Shown here piece by piece: positions 7,346 to 17,206 of a stretch of 64,000 nucleotides of DNA. The stretch comes from DATATB01 sp036268995. GTDB taxonomy: Bacteria > Planctomycetota > Planctomycetia > Pirellulales > PNKZ01. Every line of letters begins with the position of its first letter. Within the stretch, counting starts at the first letter, position 1. The stretch lies in contig DATATB010000137.1 of the NCBI GenBank assembly GCA_036268995.1, positions 62,001-126,000 on the forward strand, written 5' to 3'. Below the pieces are notes generated by a model. It was not told the origin of the DNA. It searched no databases and worked only from the letters and a program-made list of their open reading frames with translations. The position numbers were made by a program, and so were the translations under genes.

Positions 7346-10300
7346 TCATTGCGCGCCCGGTTCTAAGGCCGCGCCGGGCGATTGCGATTCGACGTCGACT
7401 GGCGCTCCTAGCGCCGGGCCGATTAGGATGTCGGCAGTGGCGGCGCTGGGCAGATCGGCAGGGGCGTCGGCTAGAGACCAGGTTTCGAGCCAGCGGGACC
7501 AGGAGATCTCGTTCTTGCCAAACAGGATCTTTTGCTGCTGGAGCACCGGCCCAAAGGCGATGGACCCCGGCTCGATGGCGTGCGGCACTAGCGGATCGGG
7601 ATCGCGCAGTGAGTACACGACGCGCCGGGACGAGTCGCCGGCGGGCCAGAGCACCAGGCCCGCTTCGCAAAGATCGAAGTGCGTGTCGGCCCCGATTTGC
7701 GATTGAATTTGCTCGCGCACCAGATCGACGCCGCTCATCTTGTAGAGACCGGCCAAGGCCTGGCTTACGAGCTGCATGTCGCCTGGCTCTAGCGCCGCAA
7801 GCCAGCCCACGCGCTCAATGCCCGCCAGCAGCCAGCCGGAAAGGTCGCAGAATTCCAGCCACAGGCTCTCCTGCTCGGGAATCGAGCCCAAGATTTCGAT
7901 GCGAATGCTGTGTACGCCCAGCCGCACCTGGCCCACCGCCAGTTGGCCGCCATGCCAGCGCGGGCTGAGCTCGATGAGCGTAATGAACTCGCGCTCGATG
8001 AGATGTTTCACCTCTAGCCGCACGCGTTCCAGGTGGTCGCGTTGCTTGCGGACGCGGGTCCACTTGGCGGTGATCTGAGCCTTGCGGTCGGCCCGTCGCA
8101 GCTTGGCGAAGACCTTCGACAGCGTGCCGGAATGAAACCCCGGCCGCAGCAATCGAATCATCGTTTCGCCCTTGTAGCCGACCATCACGGGCTGCAAATT
8201 GCGCGGGCGATTGGCGCCGTACAGTCGCCAATTCTCTTTGAGTTCCCAGACCAGAAAGCCGAACACGCCGGGTAGCCCAAAGACCGTGGCGAATGCGGCC
8301 ACGGTGCCCACCAGCGGCCCCAGTTGGGCCGTCATGAACTCGCCCATCTTTTCGATCGTGGGCAGCAGGATCTTGTGGCTGACCGTGACGACGGGAAAGT
8401 GCTTGATCGGATTGATCTGCGGCTCAACGAGCAAATTGACGCACAGCCGCACCACGTAGCTGATCATGGCCCAGAGCACGCCGAGCACGGCCTTCGAGAT
8501 CACCGTGGGCCGGCTCTCGCCGCTACGAAAGCGCAGCCATTCGTCCACGCTGTAGAGAAATCGCTCGACCCCCTCGAGAAATTGATGAAAGCTATCGGCA
8601 ATCCAGCGAAACAAATTGGCAAAAACCCGCATCCGCAAGTGGTGCCAGCCGCGCACGGCCCAATCGGTCACGAGTTCGTCGACGTCGCGCCCCAGCCGGG
8701 AATTGAGCAGTAGGTTCATGCTGACGAAAATGATTGCGTCGGTGCGCAACGTGATATTGTGCCGGGCGACAAGCGACAGAACGGCAATGAGCAGCGCGCT
8801 GAGTATCAGCGGCTTGAGCCCGTAACGGTGGAGCAGCCGAAACGCAGCGCTTTCGACAAAACGCCGGATCCAAGGCAGCCGCAGTGCCATGGCCGGCAGG
8901 TCTACGACCAGCCAGCGGGCAACACGATACAGGTTCAGAATGCCGGCTCGGCATGCGTCGCGGAATGCCGGATGATAGAGCAGCCCCAGCGTGAATAGGC
9001 CCAGCAGCAGCACCGAGCCGGTCGTGCAGAGCTCGACTGGGTTGGTGCCCAGCCGCTTGGCGGCCAGATCGATCAGGTGCTCGAGGGCATAGAGCACGAT
9101 GAACGGGACGCCGAAAGGCAGAATCGCATAGCGCGTCAGGAACCTTCCCACCGGCGTGCCGAAAGCCAGCGAGCTGAGCGATTGCGGCAGCCGCAGATAG
9201 ATCTCGCCGCGGCGGTAGACGCCGGCCAGCGCATTGGCCAGCCGGCGATCGGCTTCGAGCAACTGATCGCCTGACAACAGGCTGCTGAAGCCGGGAAAAT
9301 CGCGCAGCTTGAGATTATTGCGGCTGATCGTGTCCCGCAGGTCGCCCATCGCCAGGTATCCGCGATTGGTGATCTGGTCGAGCAGCTCTTCGACGACTTT
9401 GCGCTGCGCCACGCGCTCGGGCAGATTGCGAGGCACCAGGCCCACTTCTTCCAAAGTTGCCACCAGCCGCGGACGCAGCACCTCGGCCATGCGAGCCTGG
9501 GTTCGCTGTTCGGCCGTTTCCAGCAGCGAGGCCAATTGCCGCCTGGCCGACGGCGAAATGCGCACGCTCTTCAAGCGCCGCTCGGCCGCGTGCAAGTGCT
9601 TAATCATCAGCACCTCGCGCTGGCAGGGCACCGGCCGCTTCAGCGGTCGGCGGCCCCAGCTTTTCAGCCAGCCCAGCAAGTCGAGCGCGTACACGCCCCG
9701 CTCGTAGTCGACGCACACCTTCTGCAAGTCATAGAGCAGCCGGGCTTCGGCGGTCCAAATACCGCGTATGGCCGGCGGCAATAAGGCCGACAGGGCGTCG
9801 GCCCAGGCGCTGGTCCTCGCGTCCGGCGGCATGCCCAGGGTCGCCTCGAGCCGCTGCGTCAGCCGCTCGATGTCGTGCCGGGCTTCGCTGCGCGCGCTGC
9901 GGGCCAGCTTCGGCCCGATCACCAGCGCGGCTTGCCAGCGGACCATGGCCGAGCGGACGTGATTGCCGCGGCTCCGCGCCCGATCGCCGCGCTCCATCAG
10001 CCGGCAATGGCGGCGCTCGGATTGCTTTTGCGGATGCACCGATTCGTCACCGAGGCGGAATCCCTGCCAGGTTTCCTCGTCGGCCGCTTCGTCTTCGTCG
10101 GGCTCTTGCGCGCCGGGCAAACGGGTTTCGGCAAAGATCGCGGCCGCATCGAGGTCTTCGGCCAGCAGTTCATCGACGGCCCGGCCCTGCTCGAGCGACG
10201 GAAAATAATCCGGCAGCAAGCTGGGCGCGAACCAGCGCAGCTCGAGGTACACCGCGGCAAATTCCACGTACGCCGAAGTCTCGTCGACCGGGGGCAGCAG

Positions 10301-10777
10301 CAAATCTTCTCCGCGAAGCACGCTGCGCGCTTCGTGAAACGGGATGGTTCCCAGCCGCTCGATTCGCCGCCGCACGGCCGCCGCGTCCAGGTGGCCGGCC
10401 GCCGCCCGATCGTCCAGTGCAGCATGCACGCGGGCGTGAAACAGCAGCCGCCAATACTTTTGCAGCGCGCGCGCCCGGACCATCGTCGCCAGCACTTCGA
10501 CCTCGGGCCGGCCAATGAGGATCAGCCGGTCGGGCAGTCGAGCCTCGGGCGACAGGTTCAGCTCCGAGAGATCGACAATCTTCAACAGCCGGTCGCGGGC
10601 GACAACATACGTCTTGCGGTGCGGAACGCGCAGGCCGGGACCGGCCACCTGTCGGTCCTGCTTGATGACGCGGCGCAGGATCCGGCCGGGCACGAGCAAA
10701 GCCTGCGGGTCGACGCGGCGCATGGCCGCCTCGAGCTCGGCAAGACTCACGCCCCAGACGCCCTCGGACTCGTTCAC
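7346..10777 (-). CDS. Large membrane protein of unknown function, 1143 aa
   Basis: I do not recognise this protein. About the first 550 residues are soluble and helical, rich in Arg/Glu, with two acidic stretches (such as PDEDEAADEETWQ). The middle holds about five hydrophobic segments: YAILPFGVPFIVLYAL, a GSVLLLGLFTLGLL stretch, LILSALLIAVLSLV, VLWAMISYVVRLCVNLLV and VAAFATVFGLPGVFGFLV. About 300 soluble residues follow. The start is set at GTG 10777: the longer reading frame would begin with residues encoded by an ATGA-rich repeat that looks non-coding. It lies about 125 bases downstream of the KimA-like gene on the same strand and could be its partner. Codon use is like that of its neighbours, so it looks native. 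Confidence 0.75.
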   Translation of the reverse strand: MNESEGVWGVSLAELEAAMRRVDPQALLVPGRILRRVIKQDRQVAGPGLRVPHRKTYVVARDRLLKIVDLSELNLSPEARLPDRLILIGRPEVEVLATMVRARALQKYWRLLFHARVHAALDDRAAAGHLDAAAVRRRIERLGTIPFHEARSVLRGEDLLLPPVDETSAYVEFAAVYLELRWFAPSLLPDYFPSLEQGRAVDELLAEDLDAAAIFAETRLPGAQEPDEDEAADEETWQGFRLGDESVHPQKQSERRHCRLMERGDRARSRGNHVRSAMVRWQAALVIGPKLARSARSEARHDIERLTQRLEATLGMPPDARTSAWADALSALLPPAIRGIWTAEARLLYDLQKVCVDYERGVYALDLLGWLKSWGRRPLKRPVPCQREVLMIKHLHAAERRLKSVRISPSARRQLASLLETAEQRTQARMAEVLRPRLVATLEEVGLVPRNLPERVAQRKVVEELLDQITNRGYLAMGDLRDTISRNNLKLRDFPGFSSLLSGDQLLEADRRLANALAGVYRRGEIYLRLPQSLSSLAFGTPVGRFLTRYAILPFGVPFIVLYALEHLIDLAAKRLGTNPVELCTTGSVLLLGLFTLGLLYHPAFRDACRAGILNLYRVARWLVVDLPAMALRLPWIRRFVESAAFRLLHRYGLKPLILSALLIAVLSLVARHNITLRTDAIIFVSMNLLLNSRLGRDVDELVTDWAVRGWHHLRMRVFANLFRWIADSFHQFLEGVERFLYSVDEWLRFRSGESRPTVISKAVLGVLWAMISYVVRLCVNLLVEPQINPIKHFPVVTVSHKILLPTIEKMGEFMTAQLGPLVGTVAAFATVFGLPGVFGFLVWELKENWRLYGANRPRNLQPVMVGYKGETMIRLLRPGFHSGTLSKVFAKLRRADRKAQITAKWTRVRKQRDHLERVRLEVKHLIEREFITLIELSPRWHGGQLAVGQVRLGVHSIRIEILGSIPEQESLWLEFCDLSGWLLAGIERVGWLAALEPGDMQLVSQALAGLYKMSGVDLVREQIQSQIGADTHFDLCEAGLVLWPAGDSSRRVVYSLRDPDPLVPHAIEPGSIAFGPVLQQQKILFGKNEISWSRWLETWSLADAPADLPSAATADILIGPALGAPVDVESQSPGAALEPGAQ

Positions 10778-10785
10778 GGGGGACC

Positions 10786-10820
10786 AATGATGAATGCGGA
10801 ATGATGATCGATGAATGACG
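10786..10820. repeat. ATGA-rich low-complexity repeat
   Basis: A stretch made of repeated ATGA/AATG words (AATGATGAATGCGGAATGAT and on) just before the start of the 1143-aa protein gene. Similar word repeats are, as I recall, scattered between genes in planctomycetes. It artificially extends the downstream reading frame. Confidence 0.55.
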
Positions 10821-10903
10821 AAAACGGCGTGACCCGATGGCACTCTATTTTATGCCATTCGCCCATCTGCAAGACAGAGCGCTTTGCCGCGGCGCTTGGC
10901 CGT

Positions 10904-13129
10904 TTAGCGCACCCGGGTGGGCAGAATGACCATCGGCAGCCCGGACCATTGCAACCGCTGTTGCAGCGAATACGCCGTTTGATTGTGCAGAAGCCGCTGG
11001 AACCAGGTGTCCTTCTGAAAGACCAGCTTGCCGGCAAAGAAGATCACTTTGGGAAACTGCTTGGAAATAGTCAGGCACAAATGTTCCAACTCGTCGACGG
11101 CGTCGGTGCCGATGCCCAGGTACTTGGCTGCCGGCATGCCCAGCCGATTGGCCAGATCGACGTAGCGATCCAGGGAGTTTTCGGCGTTTTGCTGCAAGTC
11201 TTCGACGGCGCCCACACCCTTGAAATTACCCGAATCCACAACCGCCACGCTGAGGAAAATCAGGCTTTTGAAATGCCCAGGCGCAAAGCGGATGGCGTTG
11301 AGCAGCGTGTGGACGCCCAGCCCGTTGTAGCCGCCGACCAGGATCGCGGCGGCGGGCAAAGCCGGGTCGGGCGGCATGGTGACGGGGTTGCCATACGAGC
11401 TGAGCTGGGTCAGCGTTTCGTCCAGCCGCTTGAGCCGGGCCACCACGCCGATGTAATGCTGCTTGACCGAGAGGCACAATCCAATCAGGCAGCCGGTGAC
11501 CAGCAGCGTGCGCCACGCCCCCTCGTCGAACTTTTCGTAGATCGTCACGGCCAGGATCGACACGCACAGCAGGGCCCCGCCGGCAAACAGCGCAAAACGG
11601 CGACGCCAGATCGGGTTGCTGTCGCGCACCGCCCACCAGTGGCGGCACATGCCGAGCATCGAGAGCGAAAACGTCAGAAACACGTTGATCGAGTACATCG
11701 TCACCAGCATCACGATGTCGCCGCCGGTATAGAGCAGCGCGGCCAGCGCGGCCAGGCCCATCAGCATGATGCCGTTGTGCGTGGCCAGCCGCTCGGAGAG
11801 GTTGGCAAACCAGTGCGGCATCCACGAGTCCTGGGCCATATTGGCCAGCACGCGCGGTCCGTCGATAAAGCCGGCCTGCGCGGCCACGATCAGCAGCGCG
11901 CCTTCGGCGAAGATCGTAATCAGCGTGAAGGCCTCGCCCGCCCAGTTGTTCATGCCCAGGCTGCCCATGAACTGCTCGGTGAGCACCAGGTTCATGGTTT
12001 TGCCTTCGCCGGCCTTGAAGATGTGCTGGATATCCAACAGCAAATAGGCCAGCATCAAGCCGCCCGCCGTCAGCGACAGCGACACGGCCATGTAGACCAT
12101 GGTTTTTTTGGCGGTCAGCACGCGCGGCTCGCGCATGACGGGCATGCTGTTGCTCACCGCTTCGATTCCGGTATACGTTCCGGCACCCATCGAGTAGGCG
12201 TGCAAAAGCAAGGCCAGCATGGCCCACAAGCCGAAGTTCGGGTTATCGACGCTGGTGCGGACTTCGTGGCCCACGTGTTCGGCCACGGCAAAGGCGTCGG
12301 GAAGGTGCATCCCCAGCACGCCGACGATAATGAGTGCGTGCGTGATCAGAAAGATGATGAAAATCGGCAGCAACACGATGACCGATTCTTTGACCCCGCG
12401 CAGATTAAGCAGGATCAGCACGACGATCGCCGCGACGTCGAAATAGATCTTCCATGGCAAAAGTGCCGCAGGTAGCAGGCCGAATAGCGCATCGCCGGCC
12501 GCGGCCACCGAGACGGTGATCGTCAGCACATAGTCGACCAGCAGCGCGCAGCCCGACACGACGCCGACGCGCGGGCCCAGCAATTTGCTGGCCACCAGGT
12601 AGCCGCCGCCGCCGCTGGGAAATTCTTCGATAATATGGCTATAGCAGGCCGAGATGACGATGACCGTAAAGATCGTGGCCATCGACAGGAACACGGCCAG
12701 AAAGGCGTGCTTGCCGAGATTGTCGAAGGCCTCGGGCGGGCCGTAGCAACTGGACGACAAGCCGTCGGCTCCCAGACCGACCCAGGCCAGGAAGGCTACG
12801 AGCGTGACATGCCGAAAGATCGACTGATCGGCAATATCGCGGGGCTTGCCGATGATCAGGGTCTTGAGCTTGGCCTGAATGGCGGGCAATTTGTCGTCGT
12901 CCGCCGACTGACCGGGAGCCAGGTCGCCCAATGGTAAGTCGGGCACAGCGCCATTATCGGCCGGGGCACCATTGTCCGCCGGAGCGCCACTGTCCGCCGG
13001 AGCCCCGTTGTCGGCTGGCGCGCCTTCGGCCTTCGAGGGGGTACGCTCGGGAGCCGGCGCGCCCTTAGAATCACTTGCCCCCTGGCCCGCCGTGCCATCG
13101 CCCGTTTGCGTCGGTTTACCTGAACTCAT
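10904..13129 (-). CDS. KimA-like high-affinity potassium importer (KUP/APC superfamily)
   Basis: A 741-aa transporter. After an N-terminal tail of about 85 residues with GAPADNGAPADSG-type repeats come the hallmarks shared with Bacillus KimA: LIIGKP, GLGADGLSSSCYGPPEAF in the first core helix, FPSGGGGYLVASKLLGP, LLVDYVLTITVS and NLRGVKES. About 12 membrane segments follow, and a cytoplasmic C-terminal domain of about 190 residues ends LLHNQTAYSLQQ, again as in KimA. KimA proteins take up K+ with protons. I place it there from remembered motifs rather than an alignment; the alternative is a generic amino acid permease. No c-di-AMP riboswitch was recognised upstream. The next gene downstream is the 1143-aa membrane protein. 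Confidence 0.8.
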   Translation of the reverse strand: MSSGKPTQTGDGTAGQGASDSKGAPAPERTPSKAEGAPADNGAPADSGAPADNGAPADNGAVPDLPLGDLAPGQSADDDKLPAIQAKLKTLIIGKPRDIADQSIFRHVTLVAFLAWVGLGADGLSSSCYGPPEAFDNLGKHAFLAVFLSMATIFTVIVISACYSHIIEEFPSGGGGYLVASKLLGPRVGVVSGCALLVDYVLTITVSVAAAGDALFGLLPAALLPWKIYFDVAAIVVLILLNLRGVKESVIVLLPIFIIFLITHALIIVGVLGMHLPDAFAVAEHVGHEVRTSVDNPNFGLWAMLALLLHAYSMGAGTYTGIEAVSNSMPVMREPRVLTAKKTMVYMAVSLSLTAGGLMLAYLLLDIQHIFKAGEGKTMNLVLTEQFMGSLGMNNWAGEAFTLITIFAEGALLIVAAQAGFIDGPRVLANMAQDSWMPHWFANLSERLATHNGIMLMGLAALAALLYTGGDIVMLVTMYSINVFLTFSLSMLGMCRHWWAVRDSNPIWRRRFALFAGGALLCVSILAVTIYEKFDEGAWRTLLVTGCLIGLCLSVKQHYIGVVARLKRLDETLTQLSSYGNPVTMPPDPALPAAAILVGGYNGLGVHTLLNAIRFAPGHFKSLIFLSVAVVDSGNFKGVGAVEDLQQNAENSLDRYVDLANRLGMPAAKYLGIGTDAVDELEHLCLTISKQFPKVIFFAGKLVFQKDTWFQRLLHNQTAYSLQQRLQWSGLPMVILPTRVR

Positions 13130-13334
13130 GTGCTTGCGCTATTCAAAAGTCCAGCGCGTGCTCCCTGGACTCATTCGCGGGGGGCCGGTGTTGCTAAGCT
13201 TGGCGGGATCGTTTCGGGCTTACGATCCCGAGCATTGCCAAGGCAGATTGTAGCTCGCCGGGCGGGATTTTCGATAGGGGGAGGCCCCCGTTGGAGGCAG
13301 GCGCGAGCCAGGCAGCGCTCCCGCGTGCCGTCTG

Positions 13335-13367
13335 ATCCGGGCCGGGCGCACTGCGCCCGGCCCGGAT
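13335..13367. terminator. GC-rich palindrome between amt and the KimA-like gene
   Basis: A perfect 16-bp palindrome (13335-13350 with 13352-13367) starting ATCCGGGCCGGGCGCA. It lies 55 bases beyond the amt stop in the amt transcript direction. It lacks a T-tract on either strand, so termination is possible but not shown. Confidence 0.5.
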
Positions 13368-13421
13368 TGAAAGACGGCTGGCGGCGTCCCTGCCGCCTGC
13401 GTTGACGATCCGACGATCCGC

Positions 13422-15110
13422 TCACGCATCGGCCGCGTGGCCGGTGAGCGCGAAGTCGGGATATCCGTGGGCCCCCATTTCCGGGCCGTCGAGACCGGCA
13501 ATTTCCACTTCCGCCGAAACGCGCAGTGGCGTAATGAGGTTACTGAACTTGAACCAGGCAAAGGCCATCGCAAAGCCGAAGAGGGCCACGACTGCCGCAT
13601 CCAATAGCTGGGCATAAAGCTGCGTGGCATCCCCGAAGAGAATGCCGCGCACGCCGTCGCTGCCATATTTGGTAACCATGTCCTCGCGGACGATCCCATT
13701 GAGGCCGGCGCCATACTTGCCATTGGCGAAGATGCCTACCGCGATGAGCCCCCACAAGCCATTGACGCCGTGAACCGAAATTGCGCCGACCGGATCGTCG
13801 ACGCCGATGCGGTCCCAGAAAAAGACGCTGACTACTACGAACACGCCGGCCAGCGCGCCGATCAGTGCCGCCGCCCAGCTATCCACGAAGGCGCACGGTG
13901 CGGTAATGGCCACCAGCCCGGCTAGCATGCCGTTGCAGAGCATCGAGGGATCGGGCTTCATTCCTTGAACCATCAAAAACACCATCGTGGAGATGGCGCC
14001 CGTGATGCTGGCCAGCATCGTGTTGACGACGACTGTGGAGATCCGCAGATCCGTGCCGGCCAAGGTCGACCCGGGATTGAACCCGAACCAGCCGAAGGCC
14101 AGGATGAACGTGCCCACCACGACCATCGGGATATTGTGCCCAGGCATGGCCTGCGGTTTTCCATTGATGTATTTGCCGATGCGTGGGCCGATCACAATTC
14201 CACCGGCCAGTGCGATGACACCGCCCATGGCATGGACCACGCCCGAGCCGGCAAAATCGATCGCTCCGTGCCCCAGGCCCCAGTTCTTGCCGGCCTGTGC
14301 CAGCCAGCCGCCGCCCCAGACCCAGTTGGCGAAGATGCAATACGGCAGGGCCACCCAGATTGCGTAAAGGCAAAAGTTCTTCCAACTCCACCGCTCGGCC
14401 ATCGTCCCGGTGGGAATCGTGGCAGTGGTATCCATGAAGACCATCATGAAGAAGAACAACGCCATGACGCTCACGTCGTCGATGCCAGCGAGGAAGAAGC
14501 CCTTGGTGCCGAGGATGCCATAGGCGCCGTCGCCCAGCGAGATACCCGAATTGAGCACCGAGAGGCCCGGCCCCAGCGGCGAGTACCAGCCTCCGGGCAC
14601 CGGCCCATTGAACCAGTTGCCCCAGCCCAAGGCGAAGCCGTAAGCCCAGAAGGCGATACAGCCCAAGGGGTAGACCATGAAGTTCATGGCCATGGTATGG
14701 GCCGAGTTCTTGGCGCGGCATAGCCCGGCCTCGACCATCGCGAAGCCGGCCTGCATGAACATCACCAGGAACCCGGCGATCACCGTCCACATCATATTGA
14801 TCGAGAACAGGTTGTGAACGATCCGATCGTAGAGGTTCGCGGGCGTCAGCTTGCTGGGATCACCATCGCCCGCAGGCGGCGGACCCTCTGTGTACGAAGG
14901 CGTGGTCCAGACGCCGGCATTGCCGCCGGCGGGATCAGGCCACTTTTTCGGATCCGCGCCTGAGTAGTAATCCGGTATCGGCGACGCAGCGGTTTCAGCC
15001 GGCGACGACGGCGGGGTTTCTACGCCTTTTTCTTGGGCCCATGAAACATGGGCTGGACCGAACAACAGACCGAACAAGACCAGCGTGCGAAACAGGGTTG
15101 GCAGCCTCAT
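13422..15110 (-). CDS. amt: Ammonium transporter Amt with cleavable signal peptide
   Basis: A 562-aa Amt/Rh channel protein that conducts ammonium into the cell. A signal peptide (to about residue 25, VSWA) is followed by a Pro/Ser-rich periplasmic segment of about 80 residues, then eleven membrane helices. Family motifs are FMQAGFAMVEAGLCRAKN, GCIAFWAYGFALGWGN, the DFAGSGVVHAMGG block with the pore region, and FGWFGFNPGS. The C-terminal tail is short and contains EIAGLDGPEMGAHGYPDFALTGH, the part that usually contacts PII proteins. No glnB/glnK gene is adjacent, which is unusual because the two normally pair. Transcription probably starts in the 630-base region upstream. Confidence 0.95.
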   Translation of the reverse strand: MRLPTLFRTLVLFGLLFGPAHVSWAQEKGVETPPSSPAETAASPIPDYYSGADPKKWPDPAGGNAGVWTTPSYTEGPPPAGDGDPSKLTPANLYDRIVHNLFSINMMWTVIAGFLVMFMQAGFAMVEAGLCRAKNSAHTMAMNFMVYPLGCIAFWAYGFALGWGNWFNGPVPGGWYSPLGPGLSVLNSGISLGDGAYGILGTKGFFLAGIDDVSVMALFFFMMVFMDTTATIPTGTMAERWSWKNFCLYAIWVALPYCIFANWVWGGGWLAQAGKNWGLGHGAIDFAGSGVVHAMGGVIALAGGIVIGPRIGKYINGKPQAMPGHNIPMVVVGTFILAFGWFGFNPGSTLAGTDLRISTVVVNTMLASITGAISTMVFLMVQGMKPDPSMLCNGMLAGLVAITAPCAFVDSWAAALIGALAGVFVVVSVFFWDRIGVDDPVGAISVHGVNGLWGLIAVGIFANGKYGAGLNGIVREDMVTKYGSDGVRGILFGDATQLYAQLLDAAVVALFGFAMAFAWFKFSNLITPLRVSAEVEIAGLDGPEMGAHGYPDFALTGHAADA

Positions 15111-15740
15111 CAGTTGGACTCTCTATAAGGGGTGTGTGCGCGGAAGCCGACAGGCAGCGATCTGGCCATGAGCGCTGCCGTAGGCTTCAAAAAAATTGAC
15201 CAAACCGGGCGTACGAGCCTGTCTGTCACCGACATGCACTCGCGGAGAGAACATCTGGGAGGCGGCCGTGTGGCAAAGCTGGGTGGGCATCGCCTAACCG
15301 CCAGAGTTCTCGCGCCGTATTCGGCTGGCACGACGCGCACGTGCGATGCGAATCGCTGTCTCATTTCCGGAAGTTGCCACCGGATCCGAGGGCCAACCAG
15401 CACTTGGTTTTTCGCGATAGCAGCCCTTGTGCCAAGCTTGCCGCTTTAGGGGGAGCCGGTGACTGCCATTGGGTGGTGCCGATCGCCGTAACACTTTGGT
15501 TTCATGGCACATAGCGATCGCTGAGTCTTGTAAGCCTGTACCAGCAAAAAAGTCGATTTTGCCGAGCGGCGCGAAAGGTGGCGAAGCGGCCGTCGCGCCT
15601 TTAAGCATGGCCCGCAAGATTTTTAAGCACCGGCAACACATCGCCACGGCGGGCTCTAGACGTGGAGCCCAAAGGGCATATAACACGCAGAACCAGGCGC
15701 GGGCTGGCTAAGGCGGCCACAACATTCTGAGAACCGCACC
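15111..15740. other. Divergent intergenic region upstream of amt and the antiporter
   Basis: 630 bases without a convincing gene; the frames open here give unstructured, Arg/Ser-rich peptides. It must contain the promoters of both flanking genes. I looked for a sigma-54 type site near amt and found nothing that fits well. Confidence 0.4.
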
Positions 15741-17180
15741 ATGCGTTATCTCGTGTTCTTTGCGGTACTGGCCGGCGGCTGCACCTGGACGACGCTTGCC
15801 TCCGCCGAGGGGCCGGCACCGCTCGATTCGGCGGCCGAAGAGCTGCGCCTGGGCACCCAATTGCCGGCCCTCAGCGTCTTGCCGTTTGCCGGCATGTTGG
15901 CCGCCATTGCGCTGCTGCCGCTGGCGGCCGGGCATTGGTGGGAGAAAAACCGCAACAAGTTTCTCGTCTCGCTCGTGCTGGGACTTCCCGTCGCGGCGTA
16001 TCTGATCGTGGGCTGGCAGCAGGAAGGCCTGCACGAACTGGCGCATACCGCGCGCGAATATCTTTCGTTCATCATTCTGTTGGCGGCGCTGTTCGTCGCC
16101 AGCGGCGGCATTCACGTTCGCGGATCGCTAGCCGGCACGCCGGCGGTCAACACGTTCATGCTCGGTTGCGGCGCCGTGCTGGCCAACTTCGTCGGCACGA
16201 CCGGCGCCTCGATGCTGCTCGTGCGGCCGATGCTCAAAGCGAATCACGCGCGACGACAACAGGCCCACGTGTTCGTGTTTTTTATCTTCATCGTCTCCAA
16301 CTGCGGCGGCGTGCTCACGCCGTTGGGCGATCCGCCGCTGTTTCTTGGCTTTCTCAATGGCGTTCCCTTCGGCTGGACGCTGCGGCTCTGGCCGCAGTGG
16401 TTGCTGGTCAACGCCTCGCTGCTGGTGATCTTCAACGTCTGGGACCGGGTGCTGTTGGCTCGCGAAGAGCGGCAGCGGCCGGCCTCGCACCTGGAACAAG
16501 CGATTCACGAGCACGAGCCGCTGCGGATCGAAGGCCTGCACAATCTGCTGCTGCTGGCCGGCATCGTGGTCGTGATCTATTCGGCCGGCACGGGGCTGGG
16601 CAATGCCGGCCAGGCGTGGCCGTTTGGCGTGCAGGAAGTGCTGATGCTCGCGCTGGCTGCCGCGTCGTGGTTCACCACGTCGGCCGCTCTGCACCAGAGC
16701 AATCGGTTCAGCTTCGGGCCGATCGTGGAAGTCGCCGTGCTGTTCGCCGGCATCTTCGTCACGATGACTCCCGCGCTGTTGATCCTGAACGTGCGCGGCG
16801 CGGCACTGGGCATTCGCGAGCCGTGGCAATTTTTTTGGGCCTCCGGCGGCCTCTCCAGCTTTCTCGACAATGCGCCGACCTATCTGGCGTTTGCCGCCAC
16901 GGCGTGCGGTATTCACGATGTGCCGCTGTATGGCCGATACCTCGCCACGCTGCTGGCCTCGCCAGATGCCGCCGGCGCGGCCGCAACCTTGGCGGCCATT
17001 TCCTGCGGCGCGGTGTTTATGGGCGCCAACAGTTACATCGGCAACGGACCGAACTTTATGGTCAAAGCCATCGCCGAAGAACATGGCGTCCGCATGCCCG
17101 GCTTTTTCGGATACATACTCTATTCCGGCGCGATCCTGCTGCCGCTGTTCGCGTTGGTCACGTTCGTTTTCTTTCGATAG
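15741..17180 (+). CDS. Ion-transporter-superfamily membrane antiporter (NhaD/ArsB-like)
   Basis: A 479-aa polytopic membrane protein annotated in relatives as a sodium:proton antiporter or citrate-type transporter. A signal-like N-terminus (to about LASA) precedes 11-12 hydrophobic helices. The two conserved re-entrant regions of the IT superfamily are visible: VLANFVGTTGASMLLVRPML with SNCGGVLTPLGDPPLFLGFL in the first half, and LSSFLDNAPTYLAF with GANSYIGNGPNFMVKAIAE in the second. These NxxP/GDPP/GNGPN elements form the substrate site in this superfamily. The ion specificity (Na+/H+, citrate, arsenite) cannot be decided from sequence. It is followed after 26 bases by an RMD1-family gene on the same strand, so they probably form an operon. 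Confidence 0.87.
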   Translation: MRYLVFFAVLAGGCTWTTLASAEGPAPLDSAAEELRLGTQLPALSVLPFAGMLAAIALLPLAAGHWWEKNRNKFLVSLVLGLPVAAYLIVGWQQEGLHELAHTAREYLSFIILLAALFVASGGIHVRGSLAGTPAVNTFMLGCGAVLANFVGTTGASMLLVRPMLKANHARRQQAHVFVFFIFIVSNCGGVLTPLGDPPLFLGFLNGVPFGWTLRLWPQWLLVNASLLVIFNVWDRVLLAREERQRPASHLEQAIHEHEPLRIEGLHNLLLLAGIVVVIYSAGTGLGNAGQAWPFGVQEVLMLALAAASWFTTSAALHQSNRFSFGPIVEVAVLFAGIFVTMTPALLILNVRGAALGIREPWQFFWASGGLSSFLDNAPTYLAFAATACGIHDVPLYGRYLATLLASPDAAGAAATLAAISCGAVFMGANSYIGNGPNFMVKAIAEEHGVRMPGFFGYILYSGAILLPLFALVTFVFFR

Positions 17181-17206
17181 CGGACGGCCCTCGAAGCAGT
17201 GCCCGC

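Noticed and set aside
10811..12475. 554-aa plus-strand frame
   Set aside because: It mirrors the KimA-like gene on the other strand; the His/Gln/Arg-rich composition is typical of an antisense shadow.
15132..15449. 105-aa plus-strand frame between amt and the antiporter
   Set aside because: Unstructured composition, no ribosome site, and no conserved features that I can recognise.
15935..17206. Upstream extension of the RMD1-family reading frame
   Set aside because: It is the alternative frame of the antiporter gene and reads as low-complexity Arg/Ala sequence.
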